From: Cerrena zonata | Taxonomy: Eukaryota > Basidiomycota > Agaricomycetes > Polyporales > Cerrenaceae | Reading direction: 5' to 3' | NCBI GenBank assembly: GCA_038087015.1 | Contig: JASBNA010000061.1 | Location: 186,001-250,000, forward strand | DNA: 64,000 nt | Shown here: positions 50,459-61,026 of the stretch, in pieces | Position numbering within the stretch: the stretch's first letter is position 1 | How the letters are laid out: each line of letters starts with the position of its first letter | Notes under the pieces: generated by a model | The model's database searches: none | Told to the model about the DNA's origin: nothing | Seen by the model: the letters and a program-made list of their open reading frames with translations, nothing else | Translations under genes and position numbers: made by a program

Positions 50459-53400
50459 ATGAGCGACGAGCCACTGCATAATGCGAGACCCGAAGAGGTC
50501 CGTGAGGAAGCAGCTGTCACAATCTCTCATGAGCAGGGTCAATTACAAGAAGAACCACAGGAAAAAGATCAACAAGATCAAGGAGTGGAAGATTCCATAT
50601 CCTTATCAAATCTGAAACCCCCGTATCCTGATATAGCAGAAGCCGAGACCAATGATGATTTATTCTACAAGAATCAAATAGATGCTTTTACCAAAGAACA
50701 AGCTGCATTGAGTCAAGAGAAGGCCGTAACCCGTGAAGCTCAACATCCACCCGACTTTCAACAAGGTATTCAGGAGTCAAATATTCTGAATGAAGACGAT
50801 GGCCTGCAAACTCTCCGGCAAGAACAGTCACATACCTTTAATTATAATCAAGAGCCACTGGCCCACGAAGAGTGGCACCCACACCCCGAAGCTCCTGAAT
50901 ATAACGAAGAACTTGGGAAACAAATTCGTGAAGAAGGTCAATCAGAGCAAGATTCCGAAGAGGAAGAATCCGAAGATGATGGTGAATCAAGCTCCCCGGA
51001 ACTCAATAACAAAAGAGTGATTCTTCAAAGATTCACCATATATAACTCCAAGACCACTATGTACATAGTGGGAAGTAATGCCAAAGAAAGTCTTTTCAGA
51101 ATTTTAGAAATAGGTAAGGATCCTAAAGATCCAAATAATTTAATGATTATTGAAGATAAGAGTTACTTTTACACTAGAAAAGACATGGTTGAGTTGATTA
51201 ATGGGTTAAATGAATCAAGTGAAGGTGGTATTCATAAAATTTCGCAAGGTTATGGTTTACTTGGGTTAATCAAATTTACTAAAGGCTACTATTTGAGTAT
51301 TATCACTAAATGTAGCCAAGTTGCCATACTAGGTGGACATTTTATTTATCATGTTGACGAAACAAAACTAATTCCATTAGACTTCGATTATAAAAGGCCC
51401 AATAAATATAGTGATGAAGAGAGATTATTGTCAATTTTCAAATATTTAGATTTGGGTAAAACCTTTTACTTTAGTTATGCATATGATATTACGAATACTT
51501 TACAAACCAATTTCATACGACATAAGAAATTTGCAACAGAGTACCAAATGCATAATGATTTAGATTCCGAATTCAATGATGCCAATATTTCAGAAAATTT
51601 TAGGACTTTCGAACACAATGAAAGATTCGTTTGGAATAATTTATTACTTAAGCCAATTCTTGAAAATACTCATATTGCAACTTATGAATGGTTTCAGCCA
51701 ATAATTCATGGATTCATTGACCAAGCTAAGATATCAATTTTTGGCAAGAAGATTTATATCACAATCATTGCTCGTCGGTCCCATCACTTTGCAGGTGCTC
51801 GATTTTTGAAAAGAGGTGTTAACGATAAAGGAAATGTTGCTAATGAAATTGAAACCGAACAAATTGTTTCTGATATGTTGATTCTGTCGTTTCATGATCC
51901 CAAATACGGCTTTTTCAATAACCCAAGATATACTAGTTTCGTACAACATAGAGGTTCAATCCCATTATATTGGACTCAAGATTTGAATAGATTACCCAAA
52001 CCCCCAATTGAAATCAATTTAATGGACCCATTTTATCAAAGTTCAGCAATTCATTTTAATAATTTATTTCAAAGATATGGGTCACCAGTTATCATATTGA
52101 ATTTAATTAAAACAAAGGAGAAACAACCAAGGGAGCTGAAATTAAATCAGCATTTCAGCAATTGTATAACATATCTTAATCAATTTTTACCAGAAAAACA
52201 TAAATTACAGTTTAATTGTTTTGATATGTCAAAACATTCTAAAAAGAACTTGGATGTTATCAGGCCGTTACAAAAAATTGCAGTAAAATCAATCGACCAG
52301 GTTGGTTTTTTCCACAATGGTCAAGATTTAGCATCTACCAGAATCCAAAAGGGAATAATAAGAACAAATTGTATTGACTGTCTTGATCGTACTAACGCCG
52401 CACAATTTATAATTTGCAAAGAGGCCTTGTCTTATCAGTTAGCAAGTTTAGGGTTGATATCTGAATCGACAAACTTGGATTATGATTCTGATTTAATCAA
52501 TATTCTTACCGAAATATTTCATGACCACGGGGATACTATTGCTGTACAATACGGAGGGTCAAATTTAGTTAATACTATGGATTCATATAGAAGAATTAAT
52601 CAATGGTCTTCCCATACTCGAGATATATTGAATAGTATCAAAAGAATATATTCAAATTCATTTATGGATCAAATCAGACAAGAAGCAATTAATTTATTTC
52701 TTGGGAATTATGTTTACGATGCTTCCAAGCCCAAATTATGGGAACTACAAAATGACTTTTTCCTACACAATAATTCATTAATCCATGATATAAGGGTTAA
52801 AATTAGTTATCAACACTGGTTTAATGCAAATTATTTATCAGATGACCGGTTTGATTTGAAGAAAATTGAAAAGAAGAAAAATGATCCATATTCACTACAA
52901 GTCGTAAAACTTGAACAGTTCCCAGAATATAATGATAATTGGTATAATGAATGCTATGTACCTAGAAAGTACCAATCATTAAGTGATTTATTTCAATTCA
53001 ACATGAATTCCAATGCCAGATATTTTCCTTCGAATATTGAGGCTGGACCCAACACAGAATTTGATTATAGTCCATTTGAGTCGAGGAAACCATTTCTCAA
53101 AGCGTCTAAAATGGATCAAGAGTTTGAATTTAAAACTTCCAAGAGTGGAGCTCAAAACTTAAAATACCTAGATAATTGTGCCGAGGAAGACAAAGTTGAG
53201 AATGAAGAAACTGAAAATATGGTTGATGAACCACCAAACGATAAATCAGATTCTACTAAGACAGAGGAGACACAATATCATAATTATCCACAAGATAATA
53301 GCGATAATAATTCAAACTACAACGTCAGCAATTCTAACAAAATCAAAAACTTTTTAGCAACCAAGATAGAAAAACTTGGTTACAATAATAAAAACTCGCC

Positions 53401-53779
53401 TGACAAGGGAACATATCATGATGACGATGAAAGTTATCGTAATTCACCAAACTATACTACCAGTTCTCGATTTGAATCCGGAAGAAGCTGGATGTATACC
53501 CCCATTCTCGATAACATGCATCCATTAGAACAAGATCAGAAACTCTATAAACTTCAATCAGATATTCTGACCCTTGCATCTTCTCTACAAACTCTAGATG
53601 AAAACGAGTATAACTCTTCTCTCTGGATGATGCATTCTTTGGAAGACGTGAGAGATGACAATGGAGTCCCACAATGGCTGACTCTCAACTACAAAGATAT
53701 GGAACTCTACTCGCAGTACTTGGGTATGGAAGACGATAAGCTTTTCAACTTTAATACAGAAGATGATTATTTCAACTAA
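50459..53779 (+). CDS. FIG4: FIG4, PI(3,5)P2 5-phosphatase
   Basis: 1106 residues. After an acidic, Gln/Glu-rich extension (1-180, longer than usual) the Sac domain begins with LQRFTIYNSKTTMYIVGSN. Conserved GHFIYHVDETKLIPL, the WN-L-L region and the catalytic CX5R loop in RTNCIDCLDRTNAAQF (Cys near residue 638) follow. The Sac domain plus long C-terminus is that of Fig4, which works with Vac14 and Fab1 at the vacuole membrane. Low-complexity Asn/Ser near 940-990. Uninterrupted over 3.3 kb. Confidence 0.95.
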   Translation: MSDEPLHNARPEEVREEAAVTISHEQGQLQEEPQEKDQQDQGVEDSISLSNLKPPYPDIAEAETNDDLFYKNQIDAFTKEQAALSQEKAVTREAQHPPDFQQGIQESNILNEDDGLQTLRQEQSHTFNYNQEPLAHEEWHPHPEAPEYNEELGKQIREEGQSEQDSEEEESEDDGESSSPELNNKRVILQRFTIYNSKTTMYIVGSNAKESLFRILEIGKDPKDPNNLMIIEDKSYFYTRKDMVELINGLNESSEGGIHKISQGYGLLGLIKFTKGYYLSIITKCSQVAILGGHFIYHVDETKLIPLDFDYKRPNKYSDEERLLSIFKYLDLGKTFYFSYAYDITNTLQTNFIRHKKFATEYQMHNDLDSEFNDANISENFRTFEHNERFVWNNLLLKPILENTHIATYEWFQPIIHGFIDQAKISIFGKKIYITIIARRSHHFAGARFLKRGVNDKGNVANEIETEQIVSDMLILSFHDPKYGFFNNPRYTSFVQHRGSIPLYWTQDLNRLPKPPIEINLMDPFYQSSAIHFNNLFQRYGSPVIILNLIKTKEKQPRELKLNQHFSNCITYLNQFLPEKHKLQFNCFDMSKHSKKNLDVIRPLQKIAVKSIDQVGFFHNGQDLASTRIQKGIIRTNCIDCLDRTNAAQFIICKEALSYQLASLGLISESTNLDYDSDLINILTEIFHDHGDTIAVQYGGSNLVNTMDSYRRINQWSSHTRDILNSIKRIYSNSFMDQIRQEAINLFLGNYVYDASKPKLWELQNDFFLHNNSLIHDIRVKISYQHWFNANYLSDDRFDLKKIEKKKNDPYSLQVVKLEQFPEYNDNWYNECYVPRKYQSLSDLFQFNMNSNARYFPSNIEAGPNTEFDYSPFESRKPFLKASKMDQEFEFKTSKSGAQNLKYLDNCAEEDKVENEETENMVDEPPNDKSDSTKTEETQYHNYPQDNSDNNSNYNVSNSNKIKNFLATKIEKLGYNNKNSPDKGTYHDDDESYRNSPNYTTSSRFESGRSWMYTPILDNMHPLEQDQKLYKLQSDILTLASSLQTLDENEYNSSLWMMHSLEDVRDDNGVPQWLTLNYKDMELYSQYLGMEDDKLFNFNTEDDYFN

Positions 53780-53819
53780 TAAAACATTTTTTATATTTTT
53801 GCATATACATAATATATTC

Positions 53820-53966
53820 CTAAGCTGAAGCACTACTAGAAGATGGTTTAGGTGGTTCATCAGCACTTCTAATAGGTCCACCAGGATAATCTTGCCAGTT
53901 TTTGTTTTCAATTTCACCATTAACAATAGCAGCCAAAGCAACAAAAATCACAACGTTTAATCTCAT
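53820..53966 (-). CDS. 48-residue putative secreted peptide
   Basis: ATG at 53966-53964, stop TAG at 53822-53820. The translation starts with a compact signal peptide, MRLNVVIFVALAAIVNG, followed by a polar mature part of about 31 residues containing NWQDYPGGPIRSADEPP and ending SSSSASA. No Kex2 (KR) site, no GPI signal and no Cys. It lies immediately 3' of FIG4 on the opposite strand. A palindromic CTTATATAAG at 54107-54116 could serve as TATA for this gene and for the OPT gene on the other side. Too short for most gene finders; function unknown. Confidence 0.5.
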   Translation of the reverse strand: MRLNVVIFVALAAIVNGEIENKNWQDYPGGPIRSADEPPKPSSSSASA

Positions 53967-54106
53967 TTTCAAGCCGATTTTCTGTATTTAAATTCAAATC
54001 AAAGTAGACCAAAGTGTATTCCTAAAGTTTCTAGTAAGACTTCAAAAAAACACCGTAGAAAGAAAAACAAAAGGAAGGAAAAAATCATGAAAGGCAGCAT
54101 TGGTCT

Positions 54107-54116
54107 CTTATATAAG
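54107..54116. promoter_or_regulatory. palindromic TATA element, divergent promoter
   Basis: CTTATATAAG, 136-146 bases from both the OPT ATG (54252) and the small peptide ATG (53966). Confidence 0.4.
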
Positions 54117-54251
54117 CTGGGGTTTCGAAAGAATGCAAAATTTATGATTTTGTTAAGGTGCGCGCATTTTCTTAAAGATTTTGTTGACGTAAAACCCCAA
54201 AAAAGTTAAATTTGAGTTGGAACCTGGTTGTACTATCTAATTTTCGATATT

Positions 54252-56967
54252 ATGAGAGTGCCAGACGGTGAGTACATAGAGCTTTCGACGTATCCGGGAG
54301 CTGGAGAGGGTGAAGAAGGACCGGTAATCGAAAACTCAGGGTTCAATTTCACTGACGAACAGTATAGGTTGATTTTTCGTCGGTTAGGAGTAATTGGAGA
54401 TGAAGAATTAGTATCGGAAATTGGGATCGAACAGGTTGCAATTCTGAGGGAGACGAGGTATATGCTTGATAAAATAGATAAGCTCAGTATAGATGATGCG
54501 ATTGGGATATTGAGAGAGGCGATCTCCGAACATTTAGGGTGACGTTAATTATCCCCATGACGATTATAGGCTATTGGAGAGATTGATTCAGTTGATTCCC
54601 CATGATTTTGATGTTGGTAATGATAAGAAGGAGTCGAATGATACGCTAGAGGAACCGGTACAGTATGATAAGAAAGGAAAGAACCACTTACGTATAACTG
54701 ATTGGAATTTACAAACAAGGCTCGAAGCAAGTTTGATTGCTTATCATTCACCATATCCAGAGATTCGGTCAATCGTTAGTCCATATGACGATCCTGATAC
54801 TCCAGTAGAGACAGTGAGGGTTTACGTGATATCGCTTTTATGGACTTTGATTGGGTCGATTGTGAATAATACGTTTGTTCATAGATTACCTTCGATTTCT
54901 CTAGGTCTGCATACCGTCCAATTACTTTTATTACCCAGTGGGAAATTATGGGAAAAATGTTTCCCTTACAACTCTAAGTTGAAAATTTTTGGTAAAGAAT
55001 ATAATCTTAATCCAGGACCCTGGACTTACAAAGAAATGATGTTAAGTACTATAATTTATTCGTGTTCTGCTGGTACGCCGTACCTGATCTATAACATATT
55101 TGTGATGAAGCTTGATCGCTTTTATGGCTTAAAGTGGGTAACTTGGTTATTTCAAATCTTATTTGCCTTATCGACTCAGTTTTTAGGATTTGCATTTGCA
55201 TTCATCATGCTAAAAGTTTGTATATATCCGAAAAAGGCCATATGGCCCACTATATTACCAACTATTGCTCTCAATAGGGCATTAATGGATGATGAACCCC
55301 AATCATCCGGACCCAGAATTCCCCTTATTGGTAAGCATGTGTCCCGTTACTCATTCTTCTTGTATGCTTTCATTGCAAGTTTCATATATAATTGGTTCCC
55401 TTCATATGTATTCACATTTTTAAGTGACTCCAATTGGCCAACTTTTTTCAGTCCAAACCTGATTCATTTGAATAATATAGCTGGATTCCACCATGGATTA
55501 GGTTTAAATCCCTGGCCCACTTTTGATTGGAATATCATTGATTCCGCAAGTTGCTTAACAATTCCTTTTTATACTTATGTGAATCAGTACTTAGGGACTT
55601 TTCTCGGATTCTTGGTTATATTAATTGTTTATTATACTAATAACTACTGGACTGCTTATTTCCCAATTAATTCAAATCGTTTATTCAATAGTAAAGGTGA
55701 AGTTTATAAAGTGAGAGATGTTCTTAATGATGATAATGTTTTCGACCACAAGAAATATTTGAACGTTGGGCCCCCTTACTTTAGTGCTGCTAATTTAGTT
55801 CTGTATGGAGCATACTTTAGCTTATACCCCTTTGCAATATTGTACCAAATAGTGACCGAATGGGAGTCCATGAAGCAAAGTTTTATTAATATATACGATA
55901 CTATACGGGATTCGTTTGCAAGAGATAAATATAGTCATAACAATAATAATATGGGGAAATTTGCTAAAGATCCACACTGCAAGATGATGATGAATTATAA
56001 GGAAGTTCCAAGTTGGTGGTTTATCATGATATTGATCATCAGTACTACGTTTGCGCTTATATGTGTTAGTATATATCCCACGGAAACTCCGATATGGGGT
56101 GTCTTTTTCATTATTTGTATCAACTTTTTATTCTTAATACCTATCACTGCAATTGCATCGGTGACTGGCTTCACGTTCGGCTTGAATGTATTGGTTGAGT
56201 TAATTGTTGGTTACATGATTCCAAATCTGGGGATTGCGTTAATAACGTTGAAGAGTTATGGTTATAATATTGATAGTCAAGCAAGTAATTATATCACCGA
56301 TCAGAAATTGGCCCATTATACCAAGATCCCTCCAAGAGCTATCTTTAGGGGTCAATTAATTTCTACTTTGATTAGTGTATTGGTTGCACTTTCCATCGCA
56401 AATTGGCAAATCAATAACGTTGAAAATATTTGTGATTTGCAGCAAAAAGATCGTCTTCGGTGTCCAGGTGCAAATACGTTTTACTTTTCAAGTTTGCAAT
56501 TTGGGGAAATTGGAGTCGCTACATGTTTTGGTAAATCGTATCCGATACTCAAATGGTGTTTCTTACTAGGGGTGCTTTTGGTTATCCCCTGTGCCTGGTT
56601 TAAGAAAAACGGTCCTCCAAACCTAACTCGTTATTTCCATCCCCTGATTATTATAGGAGGGTTTCTCTTATACGCTCCATATAATTTACTGTACTATACT
56701 GGAGGCTTATACGTTTCTTATTTATTCAAGAAACGGAAACTTTTATCGGATGAATATAACTACATTCTAACTCTGGCATTATCTGCCGGGGTTGCCTTTA
56801 GTGCTTTAATCATTTTCTTTACCTTGAGTTATAATAATCAACTGCTAGATTGGTGGGGGAACAATATAAGTAGTCAAGGTATTGAAGGTGCTAGTCCTGC
56901 CCCTGCATGGTTGACCATAGCGAATGCTCCTGATGGCTACGTTGGGTTAAGAAAAAACCAGTACTGA
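54252..56967 (+). CDS. OPT-family oligopeptide transporter with one +1 frame break
   Basis: About 904 residues if one base is skipped at GGG TGA C (54537-54543). Frame 1 (54252-54539) gives FNFTDEQYRLIFRRLG and IDKLSIDDAIGILREAISEH, the usual OPT N-terminal helices. After the shift, DVNYPHDDYRLLERL continues naturally. Then come the OPT hallmark SPYPEIRSIVSPYDDPDTP, VRVYVISLLWTLIGSIVNN, and about 14 membrane helices up to the C-terminal PDGYVGLRKNQY. Oligopeptide:proton symporter of the plasma membrane; the exact paralog (Candida OPT1-OPT9) is unclear. The first ATG is MRVPDGEY; the frame opens earlier without ATG. Confidence 0.88.
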
Positions 56968-57615
56968 TCTTTTCCATAGCCTTTCTAGACTTTTTATAGA
57001 AATATATTTACCTTTATATTTGAATCGCGTGTTTTGTAAATAAAACGGTCAATGGCTCCAAAGTTCCACTTACCAACTCGGTCACCTTGCACCAAGGTGA
57101 AATGCCCATTTTGACGAGCCTCCACCTACAATTCGAGTGCCTTGTTCTCGAACATTCATGGTCAAAGCTTAGGTTTAAGGTGAAGGAGCCTTTGCAAGCT
57201 TGATGTTTTTATTTGCCTTTTTTCTTTTTTTTTTTTTTTTTTTTTTTTTTGGGGCAATGCTTTCGCAGGCTCCACTGCTTTTGCAATCTTGCAACCGAAA
57301 AGCTAACAAAGTAACCTAGTCAAACAATGAAGCACTGGAGCATCACCATGAGCAATATTCAGTTAGGAGGGAAAGCTGGCTCGAAAACATTGACAAAGGC
57401 GTTCAAAATTCGAGATGATCTAGTGCACCACCAAAAATACGTTGCATGCTTAATCACCCATTGGTACAAGCCCTGCTGATCTCAGGGTAATATGCATACC
57501 ATATAATCCGTAATAGGGAGGGTTGGTGAATCGAGGAGCGATATATAAAGCAAAGGGTATTTGCAATTACAGGGAGAGGAGGTTTTGTTGAATCAAGATC
57601 AAATCAAAAAAAAAA
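56968..57615. other. intergenic region with poly-T and an inverted repeat
   Basis: Holds a perfect inverted repeat TCACCTTG-CAC-CAAGGTGA at 57082-57100 and an uninterrupted T run at about 57225-57250 (26 T). No supported gene. Confidence 0.6.
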
Positions 57616-57963
57616 ATGAAATTTTCCACTATTATAACTGCATTGCAATTAGTCCTTTTGGCACAAGCACAAACCGATAACAGCGTGAAAGCCGAAGAGG
57701 CAGCTGGAGAATCGATATATGATTTACTTAAAGTAAGATCCGAGCCATTATACGTTCAAAAACTAGAAAGAAGATCAAATTCATCTAGTAATTCAACCAA
57801 ATCAAATGGTAGTAATAGTTCAACAAGCACATCTAGTGAAGACGGAACTAGTTCGTTCCAGCAAAGTACTAAATCCTCGTCATCTCCTGGATCAAGATTA
57901 TGGAGTGAATACAGCTTACACGGGGCTGCTGCTGGTGTTCTTGCTTCATTTTTATTAGCATAA
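57616..57963 (+). CDS. small GPI-type cell-surface protein
   Basis: 115 residues. Signal peptide MKFSTIITALQLVLLAQA, a propeptide-like part with KLERR (possible Kex2-type site near residue 52), a Ser/Thr/Asn-rich spacer, and a C-terminal hydrophobic tail AAAGVLASFLLA preceded by a small-residue omega region, fitting GPI attachment. Very short for a wall mannoprotein. No family recognised. Low-complexity Ser codons dominate. Confidence 0.7.
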   Translation: MKFSTIITALQLVLLAQAQTDNSVKAEEAAGESIYDLLKVRSEPLYVQKLERRSNSSSNSTKSNGSNSSTSTSSEDGTSSFQQSTKSSSSPGSRLWSEYSLHGAAAGVLASFLLA

Positions 57964-58129
57964 AAAAAATAGTTTTTCTGTATAATAGTTTAATAAAAGC
58001 TTTGATCGTTGAGTTTATGAATTCCGAAATGATAAGATAAGACTAACCTGTAAAGATAGTTAACTTAAACCTAAAAGAGTTAAAAAGCACTACAAGTCCC
58101 TATCAAACCAATATGTATATTGAATAAAG

Positions 58130-58645
58130 CTAATCAATGGCTATTTTAATCGACATTGCAAGACATAGTACAACCATTGCAATTATGAAAAGAACAATTA
58201 CCCCGACTCTTAACCTAGTAGCTGGGTAGACCGACTTAGTTAGTAAGAATTGAGTATGATAAAACCGGAAAATACCAATTAATAAAGTACAAATCCCTAA
58301 TACTATACATAGAGTACTCAATGGCTTGCCCAACCCTCTTATTATCTTTGATTTGTCATCGTAAACCAACTCTATTGCGGAACCATTGACCATCACTCTT
58401 GAAGATTTCTCTTCCAATCTAAAGAGCTGGGCCACTCCAATCCCAATCGTCACAAACGTTAAGCTGGTTCTCAACCAAGCGAGAAACGTTCTTTCATTAG
58501 CCATCTACAAACGTTAGTAAATTCCGTAGACCCTTTGGACTAAAGGTGATATACATACATGATCTCTGGCAACTGAACCTTTATTCTCTAGCACTAATGC
58601 TCCGTAAGTCGGTAGTCTAAACCTGGGTTCTTCTTTATCGGACAT
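58130..58645 (-). CDS. DUF202 membrane protein, spliced (two exons)
   Basis: Exon 1 58559-58645 (29 codons, MSDKEEPRFRLPTYGALV...GSVARDH) joins exon 2 58130-58504 (MANERTFLAWLRTSLTFVTI) to give 153 residues. The junction recreates ARDHMANERTFLAWLRTSL, the DUF202 signature (RD-x-x-ANERTFLAW-x-R). Three membrane helices. DUF202 occurs in bacterial YidH-like proteins and in the yeast Vtc1 polyphosphate subunit. This one is nearer the YidH type, function unknown. The intron is listed separately; unspliced annotation would start at MANERT and lose 29 residues. Confidence 0.88.
58505..58558 (-). other. spliceosomal intron, 54 nt
   Basis: On the minus strand: donor GTATGT directly after exon codon CAT, branch TTTACTAACG, acceptor GTTTGTAG just before ATGGCTAATG. 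All three yeast consensus signals are present, and the phase is 0. Confidence 0.92.
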
Positions 58646-58799
58646 TTTGTATTCGGTCTTCGTTCTTTTGCAACTGTGGCGTCAAGCAAATCAACAGGAA
58701 ATCAACCGGTTTAAATCAAAAGGATTATCTGTAGATAACGAAGAGAGAAAAATTGTGGGAAACGTGAACTGAAAAGGCGGTAGTTTCCTAAACAAAAAA

Positions 58800-59228
58800 A
58801 TGTCCGCTCAAGATCAACTACTTCTTCTTACGATGTTGCCGGTGGAAGTATCGAGTTCTGAACCACGAGACGTGGGACAGCTCGAAAGGACGTACTTGCT
58901 GACGGTTAAGCTATGTGGGTATCTTATATTCACGGCCATTGGGCTATTGCTTGATTTCAAGATGGAGACGGGTGATGTTGGTGGGAGTAATCCCAATTCC
59001 ATTCTACTGAGGTATTCAGTTTTATTAACGTTTATTGTATTAGGGGTTTGTTTAATGAGTATAATGGTTAATTCGGTTAATTACTGGTTGACGGTGCATC
59101 GGTATGCGAATCACTCTATTTTAACCAAAAATTATAATATAATGAGTATTAGTTCGATGAGTTTGGTGTTTATTGTATTTGCTGGGGTTAATATTGTATT
59201 TTTATACTACGGATTTGCAGATGGATGA
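58800..59228 (+). CDS. DUF202-like membrane protein, divergent neighbour
   Basis: 142 residues. EPRDVGQLERTYLLTVKLCGYLIF near residues 21-44 is a degenerate DUF202 signature (RD-x-x-x-L-ERT-x-L), followed by three membrane helices (about 35-52, 68-90, 115-137), the same topology as the gene at 58130-58645, which is transcribed divergently 154 bases away. I infer ancient paralogy; the key ANERTFLAW core is altered, so it might work as a partner or have diverged in function. Confidence 0.6.
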   Translation: MSAQDQLLLLTMLPVEVSSSEPRDVGQLERTYLLTVKLCGYLIFTAIGLLLDFKMETGDVGGSNPNSILLRYSVLLTFIVLGVCLMSIMVNSVNYWLTVHRYANHSILTKNYNIMSISSMSLVFIVFAGVNIVFLYYGFADG

Positions 59229-59305
59229 AAAATTATATTAGGGAAACAATTATACATGCACAGCATGAAGAGAAACAAAGTATATAAGGTGTATAGAAAT
59301 GCAAA

Positions 59306-60464
59306 TTAGGTATGAGTTTTTTTCAAAGCATCGGCAATATCACCAATGCTTATATCTTCATTATTGAGGTCCAGTAAGGATTCTACTGGTCTTTCAGCTT
59401 GACAACTAATTCTCATTCCGTGTCTTGCCGAGGTGTCATCGGCATAATCATTACAAGAACTGTGGGTGGTTGATCTGTTATCCCACATAACCACGGTATT
59501 TGGTTCCCAATTAGCTCTGATTTGTAAATCGTGGGATAATTCCAAATGTCTATATAAGAAGTCCAATAACATGGTGCTTTCTTCTTCTTTTAATTCAATA
59601 ATTTGTCTTGAAAAAGGTTTATTGAGATAGATATATTTTTCTTTTGTAACTGGGTGAACTCTGATTAAAGGATGAATATAACTAACTGGTTTTCTTCTTT
59701 CCACACCTCCTTGACCTCTTGAGTTGGAGGCTTGATCTTCAGAAGTATGTAATACGTGTAAACCTTGTAATCTTTGTTGGAAAGCAGGAGATAATCTTTT
59801 ATAGGCTTCAACGTTATTGGCGAAAAGAGTATCACCACCGCTTTCAGGACCTTCTAAGATACTGAAAATAGTATAACCAGGAGGTTGTAATTCAAAAGAA
59901 CAATCCGAGTGCCATAAGATGGAATTGGTATTATTTGCGAAAACTCGTTCATCTTTTTCATCAGCTCTTCTATAAGTGACATGAATAGTTGGAATGTTTT
60001 TAGGAGCACCAGAAGTTGGATGAATATGTAACGGACCAAAATATTCAGCAAACTCAACACACTTCTGAGGACCTTGATGGGTGAAGTCTTGATCTCTAAA
60101 AGCGACAATTCCTCTTTCTGCAATAAAACGAGCCAAATCATTTTTAGCTTCATCATTTAATTGGGAAAGTTGAATCCCACTAATCACACTACCTAATTTG
60201 GGAGATAATTTCTTGACGGTATAATCACCGTCTTGTGGGAATAAGCTTTTAAATGAAGCATCGGCTTTCAAACCAGGATCTTCGTATTTGAAAAATTTCA
60301 ATGGTGGATATTTTTCATTTGGGTTCCAAGTTGGTAAGAAATCGGGAAATTTGGCAGTTGATCTATTGGCCTTTATTAATAACCAAAGTACCATCTTGAT
60401 CGATTTCGTCTTTCCCTTCGACAAAGTGAATATCGTAGTTACCGTAGTGTTGATGATTAGACAT
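59306..60464 (-). CDS. JLP1: JLP1, Fe(II)/2-oxoglutarate sulfonate dioxygenase, one +1 frame break
   Basis: The true N-terminus starts at ATG 60464 (MSNHQHYGNYDIHFVEGKDE) and runs to VINK; frame 0 then hits TAG at 60365-60363. Skipping one base at AAA GGC (60374-60369) continues as ANRSTAKFPDFLPTWNPNEK, the well-conserved body. Total about 385 residues. TauD-type iron site: SILWHSDCSFE (His, Asp) and SARHGMRISCQAER (distal His and 2-OG Arg). S. cerevisiae Jlp1 releases sulfite from sulfonates such as taurine and is induced by sulfur starvation. The longest naive frame (start 60424) has an unnatural leader. Confidence 0.88.
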
Positions 60465-60950
60465 AATAATGATTTGTTAAAGAAAGAAGAAAAAAATATC
60501 TACAACCATGGGAATAAAGTCACTTATTTATAATTTTCCAAAGAAAGGCACTCAGCCAATGAAAATCGTTTGGCAATTTTCGGAAAACCTAAACGGCATG
60601 TAGTCACCACTATCAGCCCAGTATCAAATTTCAAAACAATCTCTTAATTTGAGTGATTTTAACGTAGTTGGCATTATATTAATTTAGTGGACTAAATTAA
60701 ACTGCAAAAATCTGAGATCTTTGTTTGTTCATTACATCTGCTTCAACAACAGGCCCTTTTCACCCTCCTACAACCCACTGATAAGAAGAATTCCCTGGAG
60801 ATATTCACCGACCGCTCTCCCTAACCTCCCAACCTTCAAATGGGTTCAATTACCCATTCCATTCACCGATTCCCAGTTATCTTTAGACTGTAAAAAAGAT
60901 GCGAAATACGAAAAACGCAAAAATCACATGCAAAATGCAACCGTTTTTGG
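60465..60950. other. JLP1 upstream region
   Basis: No supported gene. Frames at 60721-61125 lack family features. Confidence 0.4.
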
Positions 60951-60952
60951 AT

Positions 60953-61026
60953 CCACAGTTTTTTTTGGGTGGCCACTTCCGCGCGGTGCACGGGCCTATT
61001 CTTGGGGAGTCAGCCAAAGTCACGTG
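60953..61026. promoter_or_regulatory. Met31/32-like and Cbf1-like sites
   Basis: CCACAGTTT (reverse complement AAACTGTGG, the Met31/32 core) at 60953-60961 and TCACGTG (Cbf1) at about 61020-61026, some 490-560 bases upstream of the JLP1 ATG. In S. cerevisiae this pair drives sulfur-starvation genes with Met4. Confidence 0.5.

Noticed and set aside
53820..53966. Mating pheromone idea for the small secreted peptide (NWQDYPGGP recalls the W...PGQP of alpha-factor)
   Set aside because: Single copy, no KR processing sites or repeats, and the match is a few residues; kept only as a secreted peptide.
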